Origin: Luteimonas viscosa
GTDB taxonomy: Bacteria; Pseudomonadota; Gammaproteobacteria; Xanthomonadales; Xanthomonadaceae
Direction: 5' to 3'
Length of the DNA: 64,000 nt
Assembly (NCBI RefSeq): GCF_008244685.1
Contig: NZ_VTFT01000001.1
Location: 1,095,248-1,159,247, forward strand
The notes beneath the pieces were generated by a model, which had not been told where the DNA came from, did not search any database, and was given only the letters and a program-made list of their open reading frames with translations. Numbering within the stretch: the stretch's first letter is position 1; each line of letters opens with the position of its first letter. The position numbers and the translations under genes are program-made. This document shows, piece by piece, positions 1-8,268 of this stretch.

Positions 1-2649
1 CCGGTCGGCCTCGATCTTTGCCAGGTCCAGCGCGTCGTTGACCAGGCGCAGCAGGTGTTCGCCCGCACGCCGGATCGACTCGACGTGCCCACGCTGGCGC
101 GCATCGAGATCGGTGCTGGCGAGCAGTTCGCTCATGCCCAGCACTCCGGTCATCGGGGTGCGCACCTCGTGCCCGAGGGTGGCGAGGAACCGGGTCTTCG
201 CCAGCGACGCCTGCTCGGCCAGTTCGCGTTTCTCCTCGGCCAGCTGCCATGCGTGGCGGCGCTTGAGGCGCGCGCGGTACTGGTGCGCCACCAGCGCCAG
301 CAGCAGCAGCGCCGACAGCACCCAGGCGAGCCTGGCCCACGTGGTGCGCCACCACGGCTCCTGCACCACGAATCGAAGGCGCTGCGCCGGCGTCCAGTCC
401 AGGTCGGCAGTGCGCGCCTGCACCTCCAGGACGTAGTCGCCATGACCGAGGCTCGGGAACAGCCGCTCGCCGTTCGAGCCCACCTCGACCCATTCCGGGT
501 CGTAGCCCTCGAGCCGGTAGCGGTAGCGGTGCGCATGCGCGTCGGTGAACGAGAGCAGTCGCGCGGCCACGCGCAGGTCGCGGTCTTCGTGACGCAGCAC
601 GATCGGCGCGTCGGCGGCCAGCGCGATGGTGGCCTCGCCACGGCGCACGCTGACCGATTCGATCGACAGGGTGGGTGCGCGCTCGCTGACCTGCACATGG
701 CGCGGATGGAACAGCAGCAGTCCGTCGGCGGTTCCGACGCCGATGAAGCCACGCGCCGAAGGTTCGAACTGGTAGTCGCTGAACTGCTGGCTGGGCAGGC
801 CGTCGAGCACGCTGTACACGCGCAGGCGGTCGCGCCCGGGGTCGTAGCGCACCAGTCCGCGCGGGGTGGTCATCCAAACAACGCCGAGATCGTCGGCGAC
901 CAGTCCGCCCGGCGCCACCGCAGGCAGGCCCTGGCGCGCGTCGACGGTCCGCTCGGCGATGAGTTCGGCGCCGGTCCAGCGATACGACACCAGCACCCCG
1001 TTGCCGCCCACCCAGACCGTGTCGTCGGGTGCGAAGCCGAACACGAACACCTGCCAGTGCGGTCCTCCGGGCACCGGCTCGAAGCGGCGCTCGCCCGCAT
1101 TCCACATCAGCAGCCCGCCGCTGGTGGCCAGCCACAGCGCGCCGTCCGGCCCGCGCGACATCTGCTGCAGCGCGTTGTTGGCCGGAAACCCCTCCGGACC
1201 GCCCGCCACCACCAGCCTCCGCAGCGCGCCTCCGGGCGAACGCAGTTGCAACGCATCCGCCGCGCCCACCCAGACCGACCCGTCCGGCTCCTCGGCGATC
1301 TGGATGACGATGCCGGCCGGTGACGGATCGACCGGATCGTCCGCGTGCCAGCGCCGGATCTCGCCGGTCGCGGGCACGTAGCGCGTGAGCGAGCCATGGC
1401 AACCGATCCACACGCTGCGATCGCGCATCTCGCGCGCGACGTACGGCAGCCGGTCGCCGCACACCCTGGTGAGCCGATGCTCGATGCGCGCCTTGCCCGG
1501 ATCCAGCCAGTCGAGCACGCCGCCGGTCCCCACCAGCCAGAGCCCGCCATCGCGCGCGGAGGTGACGCTGTGCACGAAGGCATTGCCGGAGGAGGCCGGA
1601 TCGTCGAGCTGCCGGCGCAGCACGGTGAAATTGCGCCAGTTGGCGGGCAGGTGCCACAACCCGGTCTCGGTGCTGCCGAACCACAGTCCGCCCTCGCGAT
1701 CCTCGAGCGCCGCCGACCACGACGGCCGCACCAGTCCGCGGCTGGTGTTGCTGTACAGCGGCACGTCGTAGACCACGCCGCCGCGTTCGATCGCCAGGCC
1801 GCTGCGGGTGTCCAGCCAGTGCGCACCCTGGCGATCCTCGACCAGCATGCCCAGGGGCGGATGGTCGAGGACGGGATCGCGCCACGGTGCAGGCTCGATC
1901 GCGCCATTCCGGTTGCGGTAGACGTAGGCGGCGGTGGACGTGCCGATCCACATGTCGCCGGCGCGGTCGGGCACCAGCGCGTTCACCGCCGGGTTCGGCC
2001 CCAGGTCTTGCAACAGGCGGTCGAAACCGTTGCCTGTCCAGCGGGCCGCGCCGTTGTAGGTGCCGACCCAGAGCACGCCTTCGCGGTCGACCCGCAGCCA
2101 GGTCACCGCCGGCGACGGCAGGCTGCGCGGATCGTCCGCATCGGGCATGAATCGCCGGATCGTGCCACTGTCGTCGAGCCGGTGCAGGCCGCCGTCGGAG
2201 GTGCCGAACCAGATCGCGCCATCCGGCGTCTGCGCGACCGACCACACGTCGTTGCTGCCGATCTGCGGGTGGGTATCGCGGTTGTAATGGACGAACGAGC
2301 GGCGCTGCGGGTCGAGCATCGCCAGGCCGGCGTTGTTGGTGCCGATCCAGACGCGGTCGCGGTCGTCGACGAAGACCGTCCAGATGTGGTTGCCGCCGAG
2401 CCCGTCGTCGGCGCGCCAGATCCGGTAGCCGACGCCGTCGTAGCGCGCCAGGCCGTCGCGCGTCGCGATCCACAGGTAGCCCTGGCGATCCTCGGCGAGC
2501 GCGTTGATCCGGTTCGACGGCAGGCCGTCGTACACGCTGATCTGGCGCGGCATCGGCAGGTGGGCGGCCTCGAGCGGCGGCTCGTCCGCACGCGCAGGCG
2601 CCAGCGCGAGCAGCCACCACATCCATGCTGTCCAGACGATCGTCCGCAC
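1..2649 (-). CDS. Two-component propeller sensor histidine kinase (C-terminus beyond window)
   Basis: Membrane sensor kinase that couples a periplasmic beta-propeller to a cytoplasmic phosphorelay. The frame opens at a GTG (2649) behind a GGGGAGG-like Shine-Dalgarno and stays open to base 1, giving 883 codons with no stop, so the 3' end lies outside the window. A short hydrophobic signal segment (residues about 4-20) is followed by many two-component-propeller repeats (about 40-660) with LWIATRDG, VWIGTNNAG and IWFGTSDGG blades. A Y_Y_Y-like domain follows (about 700-745, RLEGYDPEWVEVG), then one TM helix (about 770-790), then the HisKA phosphoacceptor segment with GHEVRTPMTG (His827). HATPase, receiver and any DNA-binding domains would lie beyond the edge, so hybrid status is inferred from the family. 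An ATG seven codons inside the GTG is an alternative start. Confidence 0.88.
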   Translation of the reverse strand, partial: MRTIVWTAWMWWLLALAPARADEPPLEAAHLPMPRQISVYDGLPSNRINALAEDRQGYLWIATRDGLARYDGVGYRIWRADDGLGGNHIWTVFVDDRDRVWIGTNNAGLAMLDPQRRSFVHYNRDTHPQIGSNDVWSVAQTPDGAIWFGTSDGGLHRLDDSGTIRRFMPDADDPRSLPSPAVTWLRVDREGVLWVGTYNGAARWTGNGFDRLLQDLGPNPAVNALVPDRAGDMWIGTSTAAYVYRNRNGAIEPAPWRDPVLDHPPLGMLVEDRQGAHWLDTRSGLAIERGGVVYDVPLYSNTSRGLVRPSWSAALEDREGGLWFGSTETGLWHLPANWRNFTVLRRQLDDPASSGNAFVHSVTSARDGGLWLVGTGGVLDWLDPGKARIEHRLTRVCGDRLPYVAREMRDRSVWIGCHGSLTRYVPATGEIRRWHADDPVDPSPAGIVIQIAEEPDGSVWVGAADALQLRSPGGALRRLVVAGGPEGFPANNALQQMSRGPDGALWLATSGGLLMWNAGERRFEPVPGGPHWQVFVFGFAPDDTVWVGGNGVLVSYRWTGAELIAERTVDARQGLPAVAPGGLVADDLGVVWMTTPRGLVRYDPGRDRLRVYSVLDGLPSQQFSDYQFEPSARGFIGVGTADGLLLFHPRHVQVSERAPTLSIESVSVRRGEATIALAADAPIVLRHEDRDLRVAARLLSFTDAHAHRYRYRLEGYDPEWVEVGSNGERLFPSLGHGDYVLEVQARTADLDWTPAQRLRFVVQEPWWRTTWARLAWVLSALLLLALVAHQYRARLKRRHAWQLAEEKRELAEQASLAKTRFLATLGHEVRTPMTGVLGMSELLASTDLDARQRGHVESIRRAGEHLLRLVNDALDLAKIEADR

Positions 2650-2803
2650 CCGGCCTCCCCGGTCCCCGTCGTGCCCTGTCCCTGGCCAGTCGCGGCACCC
2701 GATCCGCATCCTCGCAACGCAACGTTGCCCGCGCAACCCCGGCGCCTGCCCGCAGCGGGGCCTAGAATGCAGCTGGACCCTGCCGGTCCGCCACGGTCCC
2801 CCG

Positions 2804-3562
2804 ATGCTCCGCACCCCGCGCCTCTGGCTGTTCGCGATCCTCTGGCTGCTGTCCGCGCCGGGCGGGGCCGCGCGCGCGCAGCCAGCCCCCTATGCGCTCG
2901 ACCCGGTGCACACGCGCATCCTGGTGGCGATCGACCATGCCGGCTTCTCCAGCGCGCTCGGCACCGTGTCCGGCGCGACCGGAACGCTGTGGTTCGATAC
3001 CGCCGGCTGGACCGGTGCGCAGGTCGTCGTGGAGATCCCGCTGGGCCGCCTGGATTTCGGCGACGAGGACTGGAACCGCGCGACCCTCGCACGCAACCTG
3101 CTGGATGCGCAGGCGCATCCGGTCGCCACCTTCGCCTCCACCCGGATCGAGCCGCTCGACGAACGCAGCGCCATCGTGCACGGGGTGCTGCGCCTGCGCG
3201 GGGTCGAGCGGGAGGTGGCGCTGCACGTGGTGCGCAACGCGGCCAGACGGCATCCGCTGCCGCCGTTCCGGCGAACCGTGGGGTTCTCGGCCACCACCGT
3301 GCTGAGCCGCGCCGACTTCGGCATCACCGCATGGAAATCGGTGATCGGCGACGCCGTCGAGTTGCGGATCGAAGCCGAAGCCACGCGCACGCGCCTGCCG
3401 GCCGGGACCACCCCCCCGGCGGACGACGCGTCGCCGGCGGAGACCGCGGCCACCGAGGCGCACGAGCCGGATCTGCTGCCCGAGCCCGGGCCGGAAGAGC
3501 GGCAGGAACCCGATCCGGCGAACGTACCGAGCCCGCCGCCAGTCCAGGAACCCGCGCCATGA
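2804..3562 (+). CDS. YceI family periplasmic protein with Pro/Glu-rich C-terminal tail
   Basis: A 252-aa secreted YceI-type lipocalin-like protein; family members bind isoprenoids or polyprenyl quinones in the periplasm. The start MLRTPRLWLFAILWLL gives a clean Sec signal peptide ending near ARA (about residue 25), and an upstream in-frame extension would remove it. The mature part begins YALDPVHTRILVAIDH and has the family pattern: FGDEDWNRATL, a metal-site-like region, FGITAWKSVIGD near the end, and GVLRLRGVEREV. The last 55 or so residues are unusual, an acidic Pro/Glu-rich low-complexity tail (PEPGPEERQEPDPANVPSPP) beyond the normal end of the domain. Its stop overlaps the next start as ATGA, so translation with the b561 gene is probably coupled. 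Confidence 0.85.
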   Translation: MLRTPRLWLFAILWLLSAPGGAARAQPAPYALDPVHTRILVAIDHAGFSSALGTVSGATGTLWFDTAGWTGAQVVVEIPLGRLDFGDEDWNRATLARNLLDAQAHPVATFASTRIEPLDERSAIVHGVLRLRGVEREVALHVVRNAARRHPLPPFRRTVGFSATTVLSRADFGITAWKSVIGDAVELRIEAEATRTRLPAGTTPPADDASPAETAATEAHEPDLLPEPGPEERQEPDPANVPSPPPVQEPAP

Positions 3563-4149
3563 GCCTGAAGAACACCCGCGACCGCTGGGGCGGCGTCAGC
3601 CAGGCGTTCCACTGGCTGATCGTGCTGATGATCCTGGGCTTGGCCATCGTCGGCCTGACCATGGGCGAACTGCCGCGCACGCCTAAATACTTCTGGGTGT
3701 ACACCGCGCACAAGTCGATGGGCATCAGCGTGCTGGTGCTGATGCTGGCGCGGCTGGGCTGGCGCCTGTACGCCGGCGCGCCCGTGCCGGTGGCGGGCAC
3801 GCCACGCTGGCAGGCGGCGGTCGCCTCGGCCACCCACTGGGCGCTGTACGCGCTGGCGCTGGCGATGCCGCTGTCGGGCTGGCTCTACGATTCGGCCAGC
3901 GGGTTGCGGCCGTTCCGCTACTTCGGCCTGTTCGACATGCCCAAGCTGTCCGGGCCGAATGAATGGCTTGCCGAGCGCGCGCGCGACGCGCATGAACTCC
4001 TGTTCTGGGTGCTGGTCCTACTCGTGGCCGTCCATGCCGGCGCGGCGTTCTACCACCACCTGTTCCGCCGCGACGAGACCCTCGCGCGCATGCTCCCCGC
4101 GCGCAAGGTGCGCCCCGCCCCCCATCCGGAAACCGACCATGTCGCCTAA
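3559..4149 (+). CDS. Cytochrome b561 family membrane protein
   Basis: A 196-aa four-helix di-haem b-type cytochrome of the bacterial CybB/b561 family, expected to move electrons between the quinone pool and periplasmic acceptors. The start is fixed by the ATGA overlap with the upstream YceI gene. TM segments are visible at about 15-37, 48-68, 85-110 and 140-165. Candidate haem-ligand histidines are in QAFHWLI (helix 1), YTAHKSMG (helix 2), ATHWALYA (helix 3) and DAHELLFW (helix 4). It lies between two YceI genes and overlaps the second by 11 bp. This matches the known pairing of YceI with b561 in proteobacteria. The electron acceptor cannot be read from the sequence. Confidence 0.88.
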   Translation: MSLKNTRDRWGGVSQAFHWLIVLMILGLAIVGLTMGELPRTPKYFWVYTAHKSMGISVLVLMLARLGWRLYAGAPVPVAGTPRWQAAVASATHWALYALALAMPLSGWLYDSASGLRPFRYFGLFDMPKLSGPNEWLAERARDAHELLFWVLVLLVAVHAGAAFYHHLFRRDETLARMLPARKVRPAPHPETDHVA

Positions 4150-4711
4150 GCTGACCTCCCCCGCCGCCGTCGCCGCCATGCTGGTGGCGATGATGACCAC
4201 GCCCGCTGCTGCCGCCGCTGCCGACTACGTGCAGGCGCCGGGCTCGTCGCTGGTGTTCGCGACCAAGTACGACGGCGAGGTGTTCACCGGCCGCTTCGGC
4301 GACTTCTCCACCAGGCTCAGCTTCGATCCGGCGGATCTCGACGCCGCCAGGCTCGAGGTGACCATCCAGCTCGCCGGCACCGCCACCGGCAACGAGGACC
4401 GGGACTCGACCCTGGCCGGCAGCGATTTCTTCGATGTCGCGAAGTTCGCCCAGGCGCGCTACGTGGCCGAGCGCTTCCGCGCCCTCGGCGGCGACGAGTA
4501 CGCCGCCGACGGCACGCTCACCCTGCGTGGCGTCAGCAGGCCGGTCACGCTGACCTTCACCTGGACGCCGGGCTCGCCGGCGACACTGGCCGGCAGGGCG
4601 TCGGTGAAGCGGCTGGAGTTCGGCGTCGGCGGCGGCGACTGGGCCGATACCGGCGCGATCCCGGACGAGGTCGCGATCAGCACGCGGGTGTTCCTGCGGC
4701 CGGCGCGCTGA
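4139..4711 (+). CDS. YceI family periplasmic protein (second copy)
   Basis: A 190-aa secreted YceI-domain protein. The signal peptide is MSPKLTSPAAVAAMLVAMMTTPAAAAAADY, with cleavage near AAA-AD. The mature domain is of standard length: SSLVFATKYDGEVFTGRFGDF, then TGNEDRDSTLAGSDFFDVAKF, FRALGGDEYAADGTLTLRGV and LEFGVGGGDWADTGAIPDEV. It lacks the acidic tail of the first copy and differs strongly from it, so the two are probably not functionally redundant. The start overlaps the b561 gene by 11 bp, making this the third gene of a translationally coupled cassette. A role in binding quinone or isoprenoid at the inner-membrane face is inferred from the family. Confidence 0.87.
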   Translation: MSPKLTSPAAVAAMLVAMMTTPAAAAAADYVQAPGSSLVFATKYDGEVFTGRFGDFSTRLSFDPADLDAARLEVTIQLAGTATGNEDRDSTLAGSDFFDVAKFAQARYVAERFRALGGDEYAADGTLTLRGVSRPVTLTFTWTPGSPATLAGRASVKRLEFGVGGGDWADTGAIPDEVAISTRVFLRPAR

Positions 4712-4882
4712 CGGTCGCGACTGAAGAAACGGTCCGGCGCGATATCGACTGGCCGCGTCCGACCACCTTGCTCGCACGCCGTCTCCCTGCGCCCGTCATG
4801 CCCCGACGTCGCCGCGCCGGACACAGTCAGGTCGCTGCGCGGCGAACCGGTTCCTTCGTTCCCGCCGATGCCGGATGCCCCT

Positions 4883-5362
4883 TCAACCACCGGGCGGCGC
4901 CGGCGTAGGCAACGCATCGCCACCAGCCGGCGTCGGCGGCTCCCGCCGCACCAGCTCGAAGCAGCCGCGCGCACCGTCGTCTGCCAGCAGGCAGGCGCGG
5001 CGGTCGCGGCCATCGAGGTCGATCTCCAGTTCGAACACGCGGCCCGAACGCATCAGCAGCACCGCGTGCCAGGTGCCCTGGCGCACCCGCCACGGCGCGA
5101 AGCTCCCGTCGCGCGGCTGCAGCGGCACGTGGGCGTGGTCCGCGATCGTGCGGCGCAGGTTGGCCAGGTCGAGGTCGGCCGGCGCACTGGTGACCGCCCG
5201 CAGCAGGATCACGCGCTCGACGGAGGCCGCGTCGAGCACCTCGCCGACGGTCCGGCCCTGCCACCTCGGCGGGTCGTCCGGATCCGGCTTGGCCAGGTTC
5301 ACGTCGGCCGCCATCGCGCCTCCCGCGAGCAACGTTCCCAGGGCCATGCTCCAGATCCTCAT
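4883..5362 (-). CDS. Small secreted protein of unknown function
   Basis: 159 aa; no family recognised. Residues 1-18 ([18 protein letters not shown]) form a Sec signal peptide. The mature part starts ADVNLAKPDPDDPPRW and is mixed alpha/beta in character. It has two cysteines about 14 residues apart near the end (RRACLLADDGARGCFELV), which could form a periplasmic disulfide. The tail is Pro/Gly-rich. The ATG overlaps the TGA of the upstream glutaredoxin-like gene (ATGA), so the pair is co-translated. The thiol-protein partner and the two cysteines hint at redox or envelope function, but this is inference. Confidence 0.7.
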   Translation of the reverse strand: MRIWSMALGTLLAGGAMAADVNLAKPDPDDPPRWQGRTVGEVLDAASVERVILLRAVTSAPADLDLANLRRTIADHAHVPLQPRDGSFAPWRVRQGTWHAVLLMRSGRVFELEIDLDGRDRRACLLADDGARGCFELVRREPPTPAGGDALPTPAPPGG

Positions 5363-5586
5363 CGCAAGTGCGACTGCAGCGCCGCCAGGTCGAACGGCCA
5401 GTCCAGTTCGATGCCGCTGTCGGCCAGTCGCAGCACCGGCACGCGCTGGCCGTAGCGCGCCTCCAGCGCCGGATCGTCGTCGATGAACACGCTCTCCGGC
5501 TCGGGCAGGCGCGCCCGCGCGAGCAGGTCGATGGCCTGGTCGCACAGGTGGCAGTCGTCGCGCTGGTAGAGGATGTAGCGGGGCAT
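5359..5586 (-). CDS. Glutaredoxin-like (DUF836-type) thiol protein
   Basis: A 75-aa thioredoxin-fold protein. [15 protein letters not shown] opens with a beta strand and a CxxC active site (CHLC, Cys12 and Cys15), followed by a helix ([10 protein letters not shown]), an acidic [13 protein letters not shown] stretch and the cis-Pro segment RVPVLRL. This is the glutaredoxin-like DUF836 layout and length. The frame stays open upstream to 5706, but the extra residues are low-complexity and run into the sdaA start on the other strand, so the ATG at 5586 is preferred. It is coupled by ATGA overlap to the downstream secreted protein. Confidence 0.8.
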   Translation of the reverse strand: MPRYILYQRDDCHLCDQAIDLLARARLPEPESVFIDDDPALEARYGQRVPVLRLADSGIELDWPFDLAALQSHLR

Positions 5587-5670
5587 CGCCGGTCCGCATG
5601 CGGAAAGGGCACAAGGTAAACCGTCGGCCGCGACGGCGCAGCGCGTCACGTCGGTTTCGATCGCAACCAA

Positions 5671-5676
5671 TACAAT
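5671..5676 (+). promoter_or_regulatory. Candidate -10 box for the L-serine ammonia-lyase gene
   Basis: TACAAT lies 29 bp before the ATG in otherwise GC-rich DNA. No convincing -35 hexamer sits at the right spacing, so only the -10 is proposed. Confidence 0.3.
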
Positions 5677-5705
5677 GGCGCCACTTCCGCGCCAGGCGCA
5701 CCGCA

Positions 5706-7088
5706 ATGGCCGTCAGCACCTTCGACCTCTACAAGATCGGCATCGGACCGAGTTCCTCGCATACCGTGGGACCGATGCGCGCGGCCGCGCGCTTCGTCGA
5801 ACGCTGGCTGGCGCAGCCCGGCCGCCTGCAGGACGTCGCCCGCATCCGCGCCGAGGTCTTCGGCTCGCTGGCCATGACCGGCCGCGGCCATGGCACCGAC
5901 AAGGCGCTGCTGCTGGGCCTCGAGGGCCACCTGCCGAACCTGATCGATCCCGACCTCATCCCGTCCGCGCTGGCGCGCATCCGCGCCGACAGGCGCATCA
6001 ACCTCGGCGGGCGCCACCCGCTCGCCTTCGACGAGAAGCGCGACCTGGCGATGAACAAGCGCCAGAAGCTGCCCTACCACACCAACGGCATGCGTTTCAC
6101 CGCCTACGACGCGGGCGGCGAAGTGCTGGCCACGCGCGACTACTACTCGGTCGGCGGCGGCTTCGTGGTCAACCAGGACGAGGCCGCGGAGGATCGCATC
6201 GTCGCCGATACCACGCCGCTGCCGCACCCGTTCTCCAGCGGCGACGAACTGCTGGCCGAGGCCGCGCGCAGCGGGCTGACGATCGCGCAGATGATGTTCG
6301 AGAACGAACAGGCCTGGCGCACGCCCGACGAGATCCGCGACGGCCTGCGCGAACTGTGGGCGGCGATGCAGTCGTGCGTGGCACGCGGCATCCGCGAGAC
6401 CGGCACCCTGCCCGGCGGGTTGCACGTCGCGCGCCGCGCGCCGGCGCTGCATGCCGAGCTCGCGGCCAAGCCCGAGGCCGCGATGCGCGACCCCCTGACC
6501 ACGCTCGACTGGGTCAACCTCTATGCGCTCGCCGTCAACGAGGAGAACGCCGCGGGCGGCCGCGTCGTGACCGCCCCGACCAACGGCGCCGCCGGCATCC
6601 TGCCCGCGGTGCTGCACTACTACGACCGCTTCTGCCCGTCCTCGAACGAACAGGGCATCTTCGACTTCATGCTCACCGCCGCCGCCGTGGGCATCCTGTA
6701 CAAGGAGAACGCCTCGATCAGCGGCGCCGAAGTCGGCTGCCAGGGCGAGGTCGGCGTCGCCTGCTCGATGGCCGCCGCCGGCCTGACCGCCGCGCTCGGC
6801 GGCACCCCCAGCCAGATCGAGAACGCCGCGGAGATCGGCATGGAACACAACCTCGGCCTGACCTGCGACCCGATCGGCGGCCTGGTGCAGATCCCCTGCA
6901 TCGAACGCAACGCGATGGGCGCGGTGAAGGCGATCAATGCCTCGCGCATGGCGCTGCGCGGCGACGGCAAGCACAAGGTCAGCCTCGACAAGGTGATCAA
7001 GACCATGCGCGACACCGGCCGCGACATGCAGGACAAGTACAAGGAAACCTCGCGCGGCGGGCTGGCGGTGAACGTGATCGAATGCTGA
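5706..7088 (+). CDS. sdaA: L-serine ammonia-lyase (single-chain, 4Fe-4S)
   Basis: Deaminates L-serine to pyruvate and ammonia in the cytoplasm using an oxygen-sensitive [4Fe-4S] cluster. The 460-aa length matches the fused alpha+beta form (SdaA/SdaB). The N-terminal beta-type domain begins [19 protein letters not shown], the family signature. The alpha domain has [20 protein letters not shown] and three cysteines in the family's cluster-ligand positions: Cys345 (GCQGEVG), Cys387 (TCDPIGG) and Cys398 (IPCIER). The C-terminus has the expected [13 protein letters not shown]. The ATG at 5706 is chosen because the family signature starts immediately after it. It is divergent from the glutaredoxin-like gene. 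Confidence 0.95.
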   Translation: MAVSTFDLYKIGIGPSSSHTVGPMRAAARFVERWLAQPGRLQDVARIRAEVFGSLAMTGRGHGTDKALLLGLEGHLPNLIDPDLIPSALARIRADRRINLGGRHPLAFDEKRDLAMNKRQKLPYHTNGMRFTAYDAGGEVLATRDYYSVGGGFVVNQDEAAEDRIVADTTPLPHPFSSGDELLAEAARSGLTIAQMMFENEQAWRTPDEIRDGLRELWAAMQSCVARGIRETGTLPGGLHVARRAPALHAELAAKPEAAMRDPLTTLDWVNLYALAVNEENAAGGRVVTAPTNGAAGILPAVLHYYDRFCPSSNEQGIFDFMLTAAAVGILYKENASISGAEVGCQGEVGVACSMAAAGLTAALGGTPSQIENAAEIGMEHNLGLTCDPIGGLVQIPCIERNAMGAVKAINASRMALRGDGKHKVSLDKVIKTMRDTGRDMQDKYKETSRGGLAVNVIEC

Positions 7089-7148
7089 CGTCATCGCGTC
7101 GACGCATCGCGCGCTAGCATGCAGGTTCCAACGGCCTGCGAGACCACG

Positions 7149-8150
7149 ATGCGCCTGTCGCCCTCCATCGCCGCGCTCGCGGCCCTGCTGCTGCCTGTGC
7201 AGCTCCTGGCATCCGACGCCCGCTACGGCGCCCGGCTCGAAGGCTTCGACTATCCGCATCCGGTGCGGATCCACGCATTCGAATCGCAACGCCAGGCGCT
7301 GGAAATGGCCTATCTCGACGTCGCGCCCACGGCGCCCGCCAACGGACGCACCGTGTTGCTGCTGCACGGCAAGAACTTCTGCGCGGCCACGTGGGAATCG
7401 GCGATCGGCGCGCTGACGGCCGCGGGCTATCGCGTGGTCGCGCCCGACCAGATCGGATTCTGCAAGTCCGGCAAGCCGGAGCGCTACCAGTATTCGTTCG
7501 CCCAGCTCGCCGGCAACACGCATGCCCTGCTGCAGTCGCTCGGCATCGAGCGCGCCATCATCGTCGGTCATTCGATGGGTGGGATGCTGGCGACGCGCTA
7601 CGCGCTGCAGTATCCGCAGGCCAGCGAGCGCCTGGTGCTGGTCAATCCCATCGGGCTGGAGGACTGGAAAGCCGAAGGCGTGCCCTGGCGCAGCGTCGAC
7701 CAGTGGTTCGAGCGCGAGGCGAAGACGACGTTCGACAGCATCCGCGACTACCAGCGCGAGGTGTACTACGGCGGACGATGGGCGCCCGAATACGAACGCT
7801 GGGTGCGGATGCTGGGTGGCATGTATGCCGGACCGGGGCGCGATGCGGTGGCATGGAGCCAGGCGCTGACCTCGGACATGGTGTTCAACCAGCCCGTGGT
7901 CCACGAACTCGAAGACATCGCGGTGCCGACGACACTGCTGATCGGGCGCAGGGACCGCACCGCCATCGGCAAGGACCTGGCGCCACCGGAACTCGCCAGG
8001 CGCCTGGGCGACTATCCTGCGCTCGGCAGGCGTGCGGCGGCGGCGATCCCCGGGGCGCAGCTGGTCGAGTTCGAGGACCTGGGCCATTCGCCGCAGGTGG
8101 AAGCGCCGGCGCGCTTCAACGAGGCACTGATCCGGTCCCTGGGCCCCTGA
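7149..8150 (+). CDS. Secreted alpha/beta hydrolase
   Basis: A 333-aa alpha/beta-hydrolase with an N-terminal Sec signal peptide (MRLSPSIAALAALLLPVQLLAS). Domain landmarks: TVLLLHGKNFCAATW (oxyanion region, residue about 70), VVAPDQIGFCKSGKP, GHSMGGMLATRYAL (nucleophile elbow, Ser near 141), LLIGRRDRTAIG (acid region, about 266-272) and DLGHSPQVEAP (catalytic His near 312). This is the general epoxide-hydrolase/haloperoxidase-type fold; the substrate cannot be deduced. An ATG 30 bp upstream is in frame but would put a non-hydrophobic stretch before the signal peptide, so 7149 is preferred. It sits 60 bp after sdaA and may be transcribed separately. Confidence 0.85.
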   Translation: MRLSPSIAALAALLLPVQLLASDARYGARLEGFDYPHPVRIHAFESQRQALEMAYLDVAPTAPANGRTVLLLHGKNFCAATWESAIGALTAAGYRVVAPDQIGFCKSGKPERYQYSFAQLAGNTHALLQSLGIERAIIVGHSMGGMLATRYALQYPQASERLVLVNPIGLEDWKAEGVPWRSVDQWFEREAKTTFDSIRDYQREVYYGGRWAPEYERWVRMLGGMYAGPGRDAVAWSQALTSDMVFNQPVVHELEDIAVPTTLLIGRRDRTAIGKDLAPPELARRLGDYPALGRRAAAAIPGAQLVEFEDLGHSPQVEAPARFNEALIRSLGP

Positions 8151-8188
8151 GCCGACCCTGCGGGATCCGGGAAATCGTGCAGCGCACG

Positions 8189-8204
8189 ATGTAATCGATT
8201 ACAT
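8189..8204. promoter_or_regulatory. 16-bp perfect palindrome, LacI-family operator type
   Basis: ATGTAATCGATTACAT is a perfect inverted repeat. It matches the typical LacI-family operator pattern TGnAAnCGnTTnCA at every fixed position. It lies 65 bp upstream of the sulfatase start and 39 bp after the preceding stop, where a repressor could block transcription. No LacI-type regulator is encoded in this window. Confidence 0.6.
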
Positions 8205-8268
8205 ACGCCGTTATCTTCACTTTCCACGTCTCGCGCGCAGTCCGCCGCACGACCCCGGGAGGCCGAAG

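Noticed and set aside
5646-8087. An 813-codon minus-strand open frame opposite sdaA and the hydrolase gene
   Set aside because: Spans two real genes and their gap; repetitive composition without domains.
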